Source of the DNA: Halodurantibacterium daqingensis
GTDB lineage: Bacteria > Pseudomonadota > Alphaproteobacteria > Rhodobacterales > Rhodobacteraceae
Length of the DNA: 64,000 nt
Direction of reading: 5' to 3'
Assembly: GCF_042666235.1 (NCBI RefSeq)
Contig: NZ_JBHTFQ010000001.1
Coordinates: 1 to 64,000 of the forward strand
The position numbers were made by a program, and so were the translations under genes. This document shows, piece after piece, positions 24,652 through 33,175 of the stretch; the stretch's first letter is position 1, and the number at the start of each line of letters is the position of its first letter. The notes beneath the pieces are model-generated. The model did not search any database, was not told where the DNA came from, and saw only the letters and a list, made by a program, of their open reading frames with translations.

Positions 24652-27554
24652 CGCGGCGTGAAGGTCCGCTTTTTGCGCTGCCTCCTGGCGCCGATTTTCC
24701 GCTGGGGCTGGTTCGGGGGATGGTGTCGCGGATGGCGGCACTTCCGCCCGAGGTCATGGCCGAGGCCGAGCTTTACGTCAACACCCGCCGGATGCAACGC
24801 CGGGTCAGGACGCTGTTCGCCGCCGAAGGGGCACGGCTTCTTCCGCGCATCCGGCTGGTGACCGATCTGGGGCGAACGCTCGCGATGGCGGACCTGCCGC
24901 CACCGGTGCCGCCCCTGCGGCGGCGCCTTGAGCTGGCGCGGCTGATTTCGGGCCTGCTGGATGCGCAGCCCGATCTGGCGCCCCGCGCCGCCATCTATGA
25001 CCTTGCCGACAGCCTTGCCGCCCTGATGGACGAAATGCAGGGCGAAGACGTCAGCCCGGCCCGGATCGAGGCGCTGGATCTGTCCGATCATTCCCGCCAC
25101 TGGGAACGCAGCCTTGCCTTCATCCGTCTCGTGGCGCCATTCTTCGGGGCGGACGCGCCGCCCGATGCCGAGGCCCGGCAGCGCAGGGTTGTCGAGCGTC
25201 TTGCGGCGCAGTGGCAGGTGGCCCCGCCTGCCCATCCGGTGATCATCGCAGGTTCCACCGGATCGCGGGGCACCACGCTGCGGCTCATGCAGGCGGTGGC
25301 ACAGCTTCCGCAGGGGGCGATCATCGTGCCGGGCTATGATTTCGACATGCCCGACGTGGTCTGGCAGTCGCTGGGCGACGCGCTGACGGCCGAGGACCAC
25401 CCGCAATACCGGTTTCATCGGCTCATGCAGGTGCTGGGCCTTTCGCCCGATCAGGTGACGCGGTGGGATGCCGCCGAAGCACCCTGCCCGCCGCGCAATC
25501 GCCTGATATCCCTCGCCCTTCGGCCCGCGCCAGTTACCGATCAATGGATGATCGAGGGCCGCAACCTCACCGAACTGGACGCGGCCACTCTGGGGATGAC
25601 CCTGGTCGAGGCCCCCTCGCCCCGCGCCGAGGCGCTGGCGATTGCCCTTCGCCTGCGCGAGGCCGCGCAAACCGGCCAACGCGCCGCGCTCATCACCCCC
25701 GACAGGACGCTGACGCGTCAGGTCACCGCGGCGCTTGACCGCTGGGGCATCGTTCCGGACGATAGTGCCGGCCGGCCGCTGGCCCTGTCGGCGCCGGGGC
25801 GTTTCCTGCGCCATGTCGCCGCGCTGTTGGGGGAACGGCTGACGGCCGAGGCGCTTCTGACCCTGCTCAAGCATCCGCTGACCCATTCCGGGCAGGACCG
25901 GGGCCCGCATCTGCTGTGGACGCGGGATCTGGAGCTTCGGTTGCGCCGCCGTGGCCCGGCCTTTCCCACCGGCGCCGATCTTGTGGCCTGGGCCGCAGGC
26001 AAGGATGACGCGGGGCTTCAGGCCTGGGCAGGCTGGCTTGCCGCGCTTCTGGGGGGGCTGGACGAAATCGGCACCCGCCCTCTGGCGGATCACGTCGCCC
26101 GGCATCTTGACCTTGCCGAAGCGCTGGCGGGCGGTCCGTCCGGCGGCACCGGGGAATTGTGGGAAAAAGAGGCGGGCCAGACCGCGCGGCGCGTCTGCGA
26201 CGATCTGCGGCGCGAGGCGCCGTTCGGAGGCGACTTCAGCCCCAGCGACTACAACGACCTGTTTACCGCCATCCTGCAGGGCGCCGAAGTGCGTGAAGCC
26301 CCGCAGGTGCATGCCGGCATCATGATCTGGGGCACGCTCGAGGCGCGGGTACAGGGCGCCGATCTGGTGATCCTTGGCGGGCTGAACGACGGGATCTGGC
26401 CGCAAGCCCCCAGCCCGGACCCCTGGATGAACCGGCAGATGCGCCACGATGCCGGCCTTCTGCTGCCGGAACGCCGGATCGGTCTGTCTGCCCATGATTT
26501 CCAGCAGGCGATCGCCGCGCCCGAGGTTGTGCTGACCCGCGCGATCCGCGATTCCGAGGCCGAGACAGTGCCCTCGCGCTGGTTGAACCGGATGCTGAAC
26601 CTTCTGGGCGGGCTTGCCGATCGCGGCGGGCCGCAGGCGCTTGCGGGGATGCGCGACAGGGGTCGGCGGCTTCTGGCGCTTGCCTCGGCCTGGGAGAGTG
26701 ATTTCGAGCCCCTGCCCCCGGCCCCGCGCCCCGCCCCGCGCCCGCCGGTGGAGGCCCGGCCACGGGAACTGCCGGTTACGGCGATCGGGCGGCTGATCCG
26801 CGATCCCTATGCCGTCTATGCGCGCTATGTGCTGCGGCTGCGGCCGCTGCCACCGCTGCGGCCCTCGCCCGATGCGCTGCTGCGCGGATCGGTGCTGCAC
26901 CGGGTGTTCGAGCAGTTCGTCGAGACCGGCAAGGGCGACCGCCACCGCCTGCTTGCCCTTGCGCAAGAGGTGCTGGACCAGGACGTGCCCTGGCCCGCCG
27001 CCCGCCGTCTCTGGCTGGCCCGCCTTGACCGGGTTGCGGACTGGTTTCTGGCACAGGAGGCCCGGCGCACCGGAACAAGCGTGCTGATCGAGGACAAGGG
27101 CGGGATCGCGCTGGACCGGTTCGACTTCCGCCTGACCGCCAAACCCGACCGGATCGATGAACTGGCCGACGGAAGCCTGTTCATCCTTGATTACAAGACG
27201 GGAACGCCGCCCTCGCAGAAGCAGCAGAAGCATTTCGACAAGCAATTGCTTCTGGAAGCGGTCATGGCCGAACGCGGCGCCTTCGCGCGCCTCGGGCCAA
27301 GGCCGGTGTCCGCCATCAGCTATATCGGCATCGGCACCACGCCGAAGGAAGAAACGACGATCATCACCGAAGAGATCATCGACGCCACCTGGAACGAGCT
27401 TCACGCCCTGATCGGGGCCTATATGCAGCCCGAACAGGGTTTCCCCGCGCGACGGGCGGTGTTCGAGGAGCGCTTCCCCGGCGATTATGACCACCTCGCC
27501 CGCTATGGCGAATGGGAAATGACCGATCTGCCCAGGCCCGAGGACGTCGGATGA
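24648..27554 (+). CDS. addB: Double-strand break repair protein AddB
   Basis: Encodes 968 aa, the alphaproteobacterial AddB type. The N-terminus FALPPGADFPLGLVRGM and the block VTDLGRTLAMADL fit the inactivated helicase-like fold. Mid-region VQGADLVILGGLNDGIWPQ is characteristic. The C-terminal RecB-type nuclease is readable in AKPDRIDELADGSLFILDYK followed by TG. AddB acts with AddA to resect broken DNA ends up to Chi-like sites for RecA loading. It overlaps murU upstream and addA downstream by 4 bases each, so AddA and AddB are probably made in coupled amounts. Confidence 0.95.
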   Translation: MTRREGPLFALPPGADFPLGLVRGMVSRMAALPPEVMAEAELYVNTRRMQRRVRTLFAAEGARLLPRIRLVTDLGRTLAMADLPPPVPPLRRRLELARLISGLLDAQPDLAPRAAIYDLADSLAALMDEMQGEDVSPARIEALDLSDHSRHWERSLAFIRLVAPFFGADAPPDAEARQRRVVERLAAQWQVAPPAHPVIIAGSTGSRGTTLRLMQAVAQLPQGAIIVPGYDFDMPDVVWQSLGDALTAEDHPQYRFHRLMQVLGLSPDQVTRWDAAEAPCPPRNRLISLALRPAPVTDQWMIEGRNLTELDAATLGMTLVEAPSPRAEALAIALRLREAAQTGQRAALITPDRTLTRQVTAALDRWGIVPDDSAGRPLALSAPGRFLRHVAALLGERLTAEALLTLLKHPLTHSGQDRGPHLLWTRDLELRLRRRGPAFPTGADLVAWAAGKDDAGLQAWAGWLAALLGGLDEIGTRPLADHVARHLDLAEALAGGPSGGTGELWEKEAGQTARRVCDDLRREAPFGGDFSPSDYNDLFTAILQGAEVREAPQVHAGIMIWGTLEARVQGADLVILGGLNDGIWPQAPSPDPWMNRQMRHDAGLLLPERRIGLSAHDFQQAIAAPEVVLTRAIRDSEAETVPSRWLNRMLNLLGGLADRGGPQALAGMRDRGRRLLALASAWESDFEPLPPAPRPAPRPPVEARPRELPVTAIGRLIRDPYAVYARYVLRLRPLPPLRPSPDALLRGSVLHRVFEQFVETGKGDRHRLLALAQEVLDQDVPWPAARRLWLARLDRVADWFLAQEARRTGTSVLIEDKGGIALDRFDFRLTAKPDRIDELADGSLFILDYKTGTPPSQKQQKHFDKQLLLEAVMAERGAFARLGPRPVSAISYIGIGTTPKEETTIITEEIIDATWNELHALIGAYMQPEQGFPARRAVFEERFPGDYDHLARYGEWEMTDLPRPEDVG

Positions 27555-30500
27555 GCCCCCGCAACGCCGCCAGCGAGCGCCAGGTCCAGGCTGCCGATCC
27601 GGCCGGCTCGACATGGCTTTCCGCCAATGCAGGATCGGGCAAGACCCGGGTTCTGACCGACCGCGTCGCGCGCCTGCTGCTGAGCGGGGTCGAGCCGCAG
27701 CGCATTCTCTGCCTGACCTACACCAAGGCCGCCGCAAGCGAGATGCAGAACCGCCTGTTCCGGCGTCTGGGCGAATGGGCGATGCTTGACGACGGGCCGC
27801 TGCGGGCAGCGCTGGCCGAACTTGGCGCAGGCGGCCCCGCGGATGACGAGGTGCTGCGCAAGGCACGACGGCTTTTTGCGCGCGCGATCGAAACGCCCGG
27901 CGGGCTGAAGATCCAGACCATCCATTCGTTCTGCGCCTCGCTTCTGCGACGCTTTCCGCTCGAGGCGGGCGTGACGCCGCAGTTTCAGGAGATGGACGAC
28001 CGCGCGGCCGCCCTGCTGCGCGACGAGATTGTCGAGCATCTGGCCCAGACCGCCCCCGCGGCCCTTGACGGCGCGGCGCGTTTTTTCACCGGCGAGGATC
28101 TGTCGGCACTGACCGCCGAGGTGGCCGGGCGACGCACCGACTTTGCCGAGACGCTTGATGCCGCCGCCGCGCGGCGCCTGTTCGGCCTGCCTCCCGATTA
28201 TGACCAGGGGCGGCTTGAGGCCGAGGTGTTCCTGGGCAGCGAAGCGCCGCTGCTTCGCGCACTGGTGGCAGCACTTGAGGCCGGCAGCGCCAACGACCAG
28301 AAGGCAGCCGAGCGGCTTGCGCCGGTGCTGGATGCAGCACCGGCCGCGCAACTGCCGGAACTCGAGGGCGTGTTCCTGAACGGCGCCAAGGCGAAGGATC
28401 CGTTCTGCGCCAAGATCGGCACGTTTCCCACCAAGGCTACCCGCGAAAGGTTCGGCCCCCGGATCGCGGCGCTGAATGACCTCATGGCGCGGGTCGAACA
28501 GGCACGTCCGCGCCGGCTGGCGTTGCTTGCGGCGGAAAAGGCGCTGGCGTTGCATCGATTTGCCGCGGCCTTTCTGCCGGAATATGCCACGCGCAAGGCA
28601 CGCCGGGGCTGGCTGGATTTCGACGATCTGATCCTCAGGGCGGTAGCGCTTCTGACCGATGCTTCCGTGGCGCAATGGGTGCTGTTCCGGCTGGACGGCG
28701 GGGTCGACCACATCCTGGTGGACGAGGCGCAGGATACAAGTCCGGCGCAATGGCGGGTGATCGAGCTTCTGGCGCAGGAATTCACCTCGGGGCAGGGCGC
28801 GCGCAGCCAGAACCGCACCATCTTCGTCGTGGGCGACAAGAAGCAGTCGATCTATTCCTTCCAGGGCGCGGATCTGCGCGCCTTCGACCGGATGCGGGAC
28901 CATTTCTCGGAACGGCTGCGCGCGGTGGATGTGCCGCTGGCCAACCTGACGCTCGAATATTCGTTCCGCTCTTCGCAGGCGGTGCTGCGGCTGGTAGATC
29001 TGACGCTGGGCATCCGGGCCGAGGGCGGGCTGGGAGGCGAGGTGCGTCACCTTGCCTTCAAGGCCGACATGCCCGGCCGCGTCGATCTGTGGCCGGTGGT
29101 CGCGCGCGCCGACAAGCCCGAAGACAGGGACTGGTTCGACCCGGTGGATATCCTGCCGGCCGAACATCATTCGGCCCGCCTTGCCCGCCAGATCGCGCGC
29201 GAGCTTCGGCAGATGATCGACAGCGGCACGCAGATCCCGACCGACACCGGCCCGCGCCCCGTTACCGAAGGCGATGTGCTGATCCTTGTGCAGCGGCGTT
29301 CGGACCTGTTCCACGAGATCATCCGTGCCTGCAAGGCCGAAGGTCTGGCCATCGCGGGGGCCGACCGTTTGAAACTGGGGGGCGAACTGGCGGTGCGCGA
29401 CCTGACGGCGCTTCTGTCCTTTCTCGCCACCTCCGAGGATGAGCTGTCGCTGGCTGCGGCGCTGCGGTCCCCCCTGTTCGGCTGGAGCGAGGGCGCGCTT
29501 TACAGCCTTGCCCAAGGCCGCAAGGGCTGGCTTTGGGAAGCCCTGCGCCAGGCGGCCGACGCCCATGCCGACACCATGACCATCCTGACGGATCTGCGCG
29601 ATCAGGCCGACTTCCTGCGGCCCTATGACCTGCTCGAGCGGGTTCTGACCCGCCATGACGGCCGGCGCCGTCTGCTGGCCCGGCTGGGCGCCGAGGCCGA
29701 GGATGGCATCGACGCGCTCCTGGCGCAGGCGCTTGCCTATGAACGCATGGCCATTCCCAGCCTGACGGGTTTTCTCACCTGGCTTGCCACCGAAGAGGTG
29801 GAGATCAAGCGCCAGATGGACAGCGCCGGCAACCGCATCCGGGTGATGACGGTGCATGGCGCCAAGGGGCTCGAAGCGCCGGTCGTCATCCTGCCCGATA
29901 CGGCCGACCGGCGGCCCCGGCCGGGGTCCGAGCTTCTGGCGCTTGAGGATGGCCCGATGGTCTGGCGGCTTGCGGCTGATGAGTGCCCGCCGGAAATGGC
30001 CGCCGCGCGGGCCCGCCAGCGCGCAGATGACCAGGAAGAAAACCTGCGCCTTCTTTATGTTGCGCTCACCCGGGCGCAAAGCTGGCTGATCGTCTGCGCC
30101 GCAGGCGAGGTCAAGGAAGACGGCGACTGCTGGTACCAGATGGTGGCCGAAGGCATGGCGGCGGCCGGTGCCGAAACCCTTCCGATGCGCGACCCGGCCG
30201 ATGGCCAGTTCCGGCGGCTTGCACATGGCCTCTGGCCCGATCCCGCGCCGGCCATCACCCGGCCCGTTCCGGCCGAAGTTGCCTTGCCGACATGGCTGAA
30301 CGAAGCAGCCCCCCCGGCGCCCGAGGCCACACCCTTGCTCTCGCCGTCCGATCTGGGCGGGGCAAAGGCCCTGCCCGGGGCCGAGGGGCTGGACGAAGCG
30401 GCGGCGCGGCGGCGCGGAGGGCAGCTGCACCTGCTTCTGGAACATCTGCCCGCCCATCCCCATGCGCTTTGGCCCGATCTTGCCCGCGATCTTCTTTCCG

Positions 30501-30910
30501 CCTCGGAAGACGGATTGGACGAGGCCGATCTGCCCGCGCTTCTGCACGAGGCAGGTGCTGTCCTGAACAATCCGGAGCTTTCGTTCCTCTTCGCCCCCGG
30601 CGCCCTTGCCGAGGTGGATCTGACGGCCGAGATCCATGGCCGTCGCATTCTCGGCACCGTGGACCGGCTGATCATCACGCCCGAACGCGTGCTCGTGGTG
30701 GATTACAAGTCCAACGCCACCGTGCCCGCCACTCCGGACGAGGTGCCCGAGGGCATCCTGCGGCAGATGGGCGCCTATGCCGCGGCGCTTGGCCAGATCT
30801 ATCCGGGGCGCGAAGTGGTGACGGCGATCCTCTGGACACGCGCCGGGACGCTCATGCCGCTTGCCGCCGAAACGGTCGCTGCGGCACTTGCCCGCGCCTC
30901 CTTGTCTTGA
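27551..30910 (+). CDS. addA: Double-strand break repair helicase-nuclease AddA
   Basis: Encodes 1119 aa from the ATG at 27551 overlapping the addB stop. UvrD/RecB helicase motifs are in order: Q region and Walker A LSANAGSGKTRVLTDR (about 23-38), LTYTKAAASEMQNRL (Ia), LVDEAQDTSPAQW (II), VVGDKKQSIYSFQGAD (III), VMTVHGAKGLEAPVVIL (V) and LLYVALTRAQSWLI (VI). The C-terminal nuclease has GTVDRLIITPERVLVVDYKS. It is the ATP-driven motor of the AddAB end-resection complex. A 59-base gap separates it from trxA. Confidence 0.97.
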   Translation: MSPRNAASERQVQAADPAGSTWLSANAGSGKTRVLTDRVARLLLSGVEPQRILCLTYTKAAASEMQNRLFRRLGEWAMLDDGPLRAALAELGAGGPADDEVLRKARRLFARAIETPGGLKIQTIHSFCASLLRRFPLEAGVTPQFQEMDDRAAALLRDEIVEHLAQTAPAALDGAARFFTGEDLSALTAEVAGRRTDFAETLDAAAARRLFGLPPDYDQGRLEAEVFLGSEAPLLRALVAALEAGSANDQKAAERLAPVLDAAPAAQLPELEGVFLNGAKAKDPFCAKIGTFPTKATRERFGPRIAALNDLMARVEQARPRRLALLAAEKALALHRFAAAFLPEYATRKARRGWLDFDDLILRAVALLTDASVAQWVLFRLDGGVDHILVDEAQDTSPAQWRVIELLAQEFTSGQGARSQNRTIFVVGDKKQSIYSFQGADLRAFDRMRDHFSERLRAVDVPLANLTLEYSFRSSQAVLRLVDLTLGIRAEGGLGGEVRHLAFKADMPGRVDLWPVVARADKPEDRDWFDPVDILPAEHHSARLARQIARELRQMIDSGTQIPTDTGPRPVTEGDVLILVQRRSDLFHEIIRACKAEGLAIAGADRLKLGGELAVRDLTALLSFLATSEDELSLAAALRSPLFGWSEGALYSLAQGRKGWLWEALRQAADAHADTMTILTDLRDQADFLRPYDLLERVLTRHDGRRRLLARLGAEAEDGIDALLAQALAYERMAIPSLTGFLTWLATEEVEIKRQMDSAGNRIRVMTVHGAKGLEAPVVILPDTADRRPRPGSELLALEDGPMVWRLAADECPPEMAAARARQRADDQEENLRLLYVALTRAQSWLIVCAAGEVKEDGDCWYQMVAEGMAAAGAETLPMRDPADGQFRRLAHGLWPDPAPAITRPVPAEVALPTWLNEAAPPAPEATPLLSPSDLGGAKALPGAEGLDEAAARRRGGQLHLLLEHLPAHPHALWPDLARDLLSASEDGLDEADLPALLHEAGAVLNNPELSFLFAPGALAEVDLTAEIHGRRILGTVDRLIITPERVLVVDYKSNATVPATPDEVPEGILRQMGAYAAALGQIYPGREVVTAILWTRAGTLMPLAAETVAAALARASLS

Positions 30911-30969
30911 CGCCGGGCGGGGCGGTTCATAGGTTCTGGCCCAACGCTGCCAGCCCGAAGGAGATCAGC

Positions 30970-31290
30970 ATGGCCACCGTCGCCGTCACCGACGCCACGT
31001 TTGACGCCGAAGTCAAGCAATCCGACATTCCCGTCGTCGTGGATTTCTGGGCCGAGTGGTGCGGCCCCTGCAAGCAGATCGGCCCCGCGCTTGAAGAACT
31101 TTCCGAAGAATATGCCGGCAAGGTCAAGATCGTGAAGGTCAACGTGGACGACAATCCCAATTCCCCGGCCCAGATGGGGGTGCGTGGAATCCCCGCGCTG
31201 TTCCTGTTCAAGGATGGTCAGGTCGTGTCGAACAAGGTGGGTGCGGCGCCGAAGGCGGCGCTGGCCAGCTGGATCGCGCAATCGATCTGA
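30970..31290 (+). CDS. trxA: Thioredoxin TrxA
   Basis: Encodes 106 aa from the ATG at 30970 with a strong GAAGGAGA ribosome binding site. The active site is DFWAEWCGPCKQIGP (Cys31 and Cys34), with the cis-Pro loop VRGIPALFLFKDG. It is the general cytosolic disulfide reductase. The position downstream of addA is conserved in alphaproteobacteria. A strong intrinsic terminator follows at 31366. Confidence 0.98.
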   Translation: MATVAVTDATFDAEVKQSDIPVVVDFWAEWCGPCKQIGPALEELSEEYAGKVKIVKVNVDDNPNSPAQMGVRGIPALFLFKDGQVVSNKVGAAPKAALASWIAQSI

Positions 31291-31365
31291 CGCCAGCCAA
31301 AGCCGGGACGACGCCATCTGCGTCAGTTCCGGTATCATCAGGGCGACGCCTGAACGGGCGGTTTC

Positions 31366-31392
31366 AGGGGCGCTTCGGCGCCCCTTCTATTT
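31366..31392 (+). terminator. Intrinsic terminator of trxA
   Basis: AGGGGCGC at 31366-31373 pairs with GCGCCCCT at 31378-31385 around a TTCG tetraloop, followed by TCTATTT. It lies 75 bases after trxA and its T tract overlaps the stop codon of the convergent gene at 31387, which makes the intergenic space very compact. Confidence 0.8.
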
Positions 31393-32319
31393 GCACGGGG
31401 CTTCCGCGAACGGACCCTCGCTCGGCCAGCCAAACCGGGCCGCCCGGGCCAGTATCCTGTGTTCCGCATCGTCGCGCCCGCCATTGACCGCATTTTCCTG
31501 CAGGAACCAGTGGAGGTAACGGTCAAAGGCAGGCGCAGGCCCCTCAAGCGTCGCAAAGGCACGCTTGACGCCGACCTCGGGCACAGATCCCGCAATGTGG
31601 TGATAATCGATCCTGGCAAAGACGATGGCCCGTTTGCCCATGAAGAACCCGGTCAGCGCCAGCCCCGAATTCTGGGTCACGACGTAATCGCAGCCCGCCA
31701 GAAGATCCAGCGGATCGGCATCCGAAAGCACGATGCGGGGATCGCGGCACAACTGTTCGATCGCCTCCATCTCGGCGGGCTCGTAGCGTTCCTTGGGGTG
31801 CAGCTTCAACACGATCCGGCGCTTGGTATCGGCCTCACGCAGGGTGTGGATCATGGCAACGGGGCTTTCCGCCTGAAAGGAACGCCGTTCAAGAAGCCGC
31901 CCTTGCAAGGGCACAAAGACAAAGCCTTCGCGCCGTGCCACCCGGTCTGCAAACAGGGTCCGGCGCCAACGCCGTGCAAAGGGCGTGGCCAGCGCGGGAT
32001 CGACCTTTTCGGGATCGAAGGTCGCGCGGGCCACATCGGTATGCCAGCGCTCATTCGTCGCCTCGATGCGCCAGAACGGGTAGTGATAGGCCCGGCGCAG
32101 GGTCAGCGCGCGGGGCGAGGCGGGTTCTTGCATGAAGTAAAGTGCAAAGCAGTCAGGCGGCGGCGGGGAAAGCCCCAGATCGTCAAGATCCCGGTAGGCG
32201 ACCTGATAGCCCGAACTGCTGAAGGCCTTCGTGATCCGGTTGAAGATATTGATCTTTCCAGCCTCGGCGTCGCGCCGGTGCTGTCCTTCCAGGATGATGT
32301 TCAACTGCCGCGGCGCCAT
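31387..32319 (-). CDS. Capsular polysaccharide (KpsS/WcbA-like) biosynthesis protein
   Basis: Encodes 310 aa. The pattern of ALYFMQEPASPRALTLRRAY, FVFVPLQGRLLERRSF, RRIVLKLHPKERYEPAEM and DYVVTQNSGLALTGFFMGKRA fits capsule polysaccharide export/biosynthesis proteins (Kdo-transferase-like, GT-B), where the HP and QNSG segments contact nucleotide sugar. No signal peptide or membrane helix is seen. It stands alone, convergent with trxA and divergent from the flagellar transglycosylase gene (109 bases). Target polysaccharide is unknown. Confidence 0.7.
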   Translation of the reverse strand: MAPRQLNIILEGQHRRDAEAGKINIFNRITKAFSSSGYQVAYRDLDDLGLSPPPPDCFALYFMQEPASPRALTLRRAYHYPFWRIEATNERWHTDVARATFDPEKVDPALATPFARRWRRTLFADRVARREGFVFVPLQGRLLERRSFQAESPVAMIHTLREADTKRRIVLKLHPKERYEPAEMEAIEQLCRDPRIVLSDADPLDLLAGCDYVVTQNSGLALTGFFMGKRAIVFARIDYHHIAGSVPEVGVKRAFATLEGPAPAFDRYLHWFLQENAVNGGRDDAEHRILARAARFGWPSEGPFAEAPCK

Positions 32320-32428
32320 GCCGGCAGCCTAGGTCGCTTCGCCGGGGCGGGCAATGGGGCACATGGTTACCAAATGTAAAGACTTGGCTTCTAGCCTCAC
32401 CGGACAGGCAGCAAGAAATGCAGCGCTC

Positions 32429-33175
32429 ATGGTGAGAATCATCGTCATCTCCGCTTTGGCCGGCATCCTGCTTGCCGGACCTTTGCGCGCCGATCTGTCG
32501 GTGCTGTGCGACCGCGCGGCCATCCGCGCGTCCGAGGCAACCGGCGTGCCGCTTTCGGTGCTCAAGGCCATCGCGCTGACCGAAACCGGGCGTCCCCGCA
32601 ACGGCGAGATGCGACCGTGGCCCTGGACCGTGAACATGGAGGGGCAGGGCGCCTGGTTCGACACGCGGCAAGAGGCGCTCGATTTCGTTCACGCCCATCA
32701 CCGTCGCGGCGCCGAAAGCTTCGATATCGGCTGCTTCCAGGTCAACTATCGCTGGCACGGGATGCATTTTGCCACGATCGAGCAGATGTTCGACCCCGAA
32801 GCGAACGCGCTTTATGCAGCCCGCTTCCTGCGCGATCTGTTCCAGGAACTTGGCGGCTGGGATCAGGCGGCAGGGGCCTACCATTCCCGCACCCCCGAAT
32901 ACGCCAGCCGCTACCGCGCCCGCTTTGCCGTGTTCCGCGCCCGATTTCTGGCCGAGGACGGGTTGCGGCACATCCTGCCCGACCTGCCGCCCGACCATGC
33001 CGCACCACGCCGTCAACGGACACGGATCAATACCTATCCGCTGCTGATCGCGGGGCAGGGCGGCAGGATGGGGTCGCTTGTGGCCGTCGCGGAACAGGCC
33101 GGCGCGCCGATGGGCGGGCTGTTTCTTGCGGCTGCCGGTGCCCGCCCCCTTATCGATACCGAGGAAATGCCATGA
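32429..33175 (+). CDS. Flagellar-locus lytic transglycosylase (SltF-like)
   Basis: Encodes 248 aa from the ATG at 32429. An N-terminal signal peptide (MVRIIVISALAGILLAGPLRA) is followed by a family 1 lytic transglycosylase core with the catalytic Glu in LKAIALTETGRPRNG (Glu52), the FDIGCFQVNYRWHG motif and AYHSRTPEYASRY. It cleaves peptidoglycan in the periplasm. Its stop overlaps flhA by 4 bases, tying it to flagellar export. In Rhodobacter sphaeroides SltF opens the wall for the rod and binds FlgJ; the FlgJ-like protein here (47.4 kb) lacks an enzymatic domain, so this protein probably serves that role. Confidence 0.85.
   Translation: MVRIIVISALAGILLAGPLRADLSVLCDRAAIRASEATGVPLSVLKAIALTETGRPRNGEMRPWPWTVNMEGQGAWFDTRQEALDFVHAHHRRGAESFDIGCFQVNYRWHGMHFATIEQMFDPEANALYAARFLRDLFQELGGWDQAAGAYHSRTPEYASRYRARFAVFRARFLAEDGLRHILPDLPPDHAAPRRQRTRINTYPLLIAGQGGRMGSLVAVAEQAGAPMGGLFLAAAGARPLIDTEEMP

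Noticed and set aside
20782..30637. Very long antisense open frames opposite divL-tsaE (about 740 codons), addB (about 1100) and addA (about 1040)
   Set aside because: They mirror recognised genes with clear motifs, have no family motifs or ribosome binding sites, and arise from high third-position GC.
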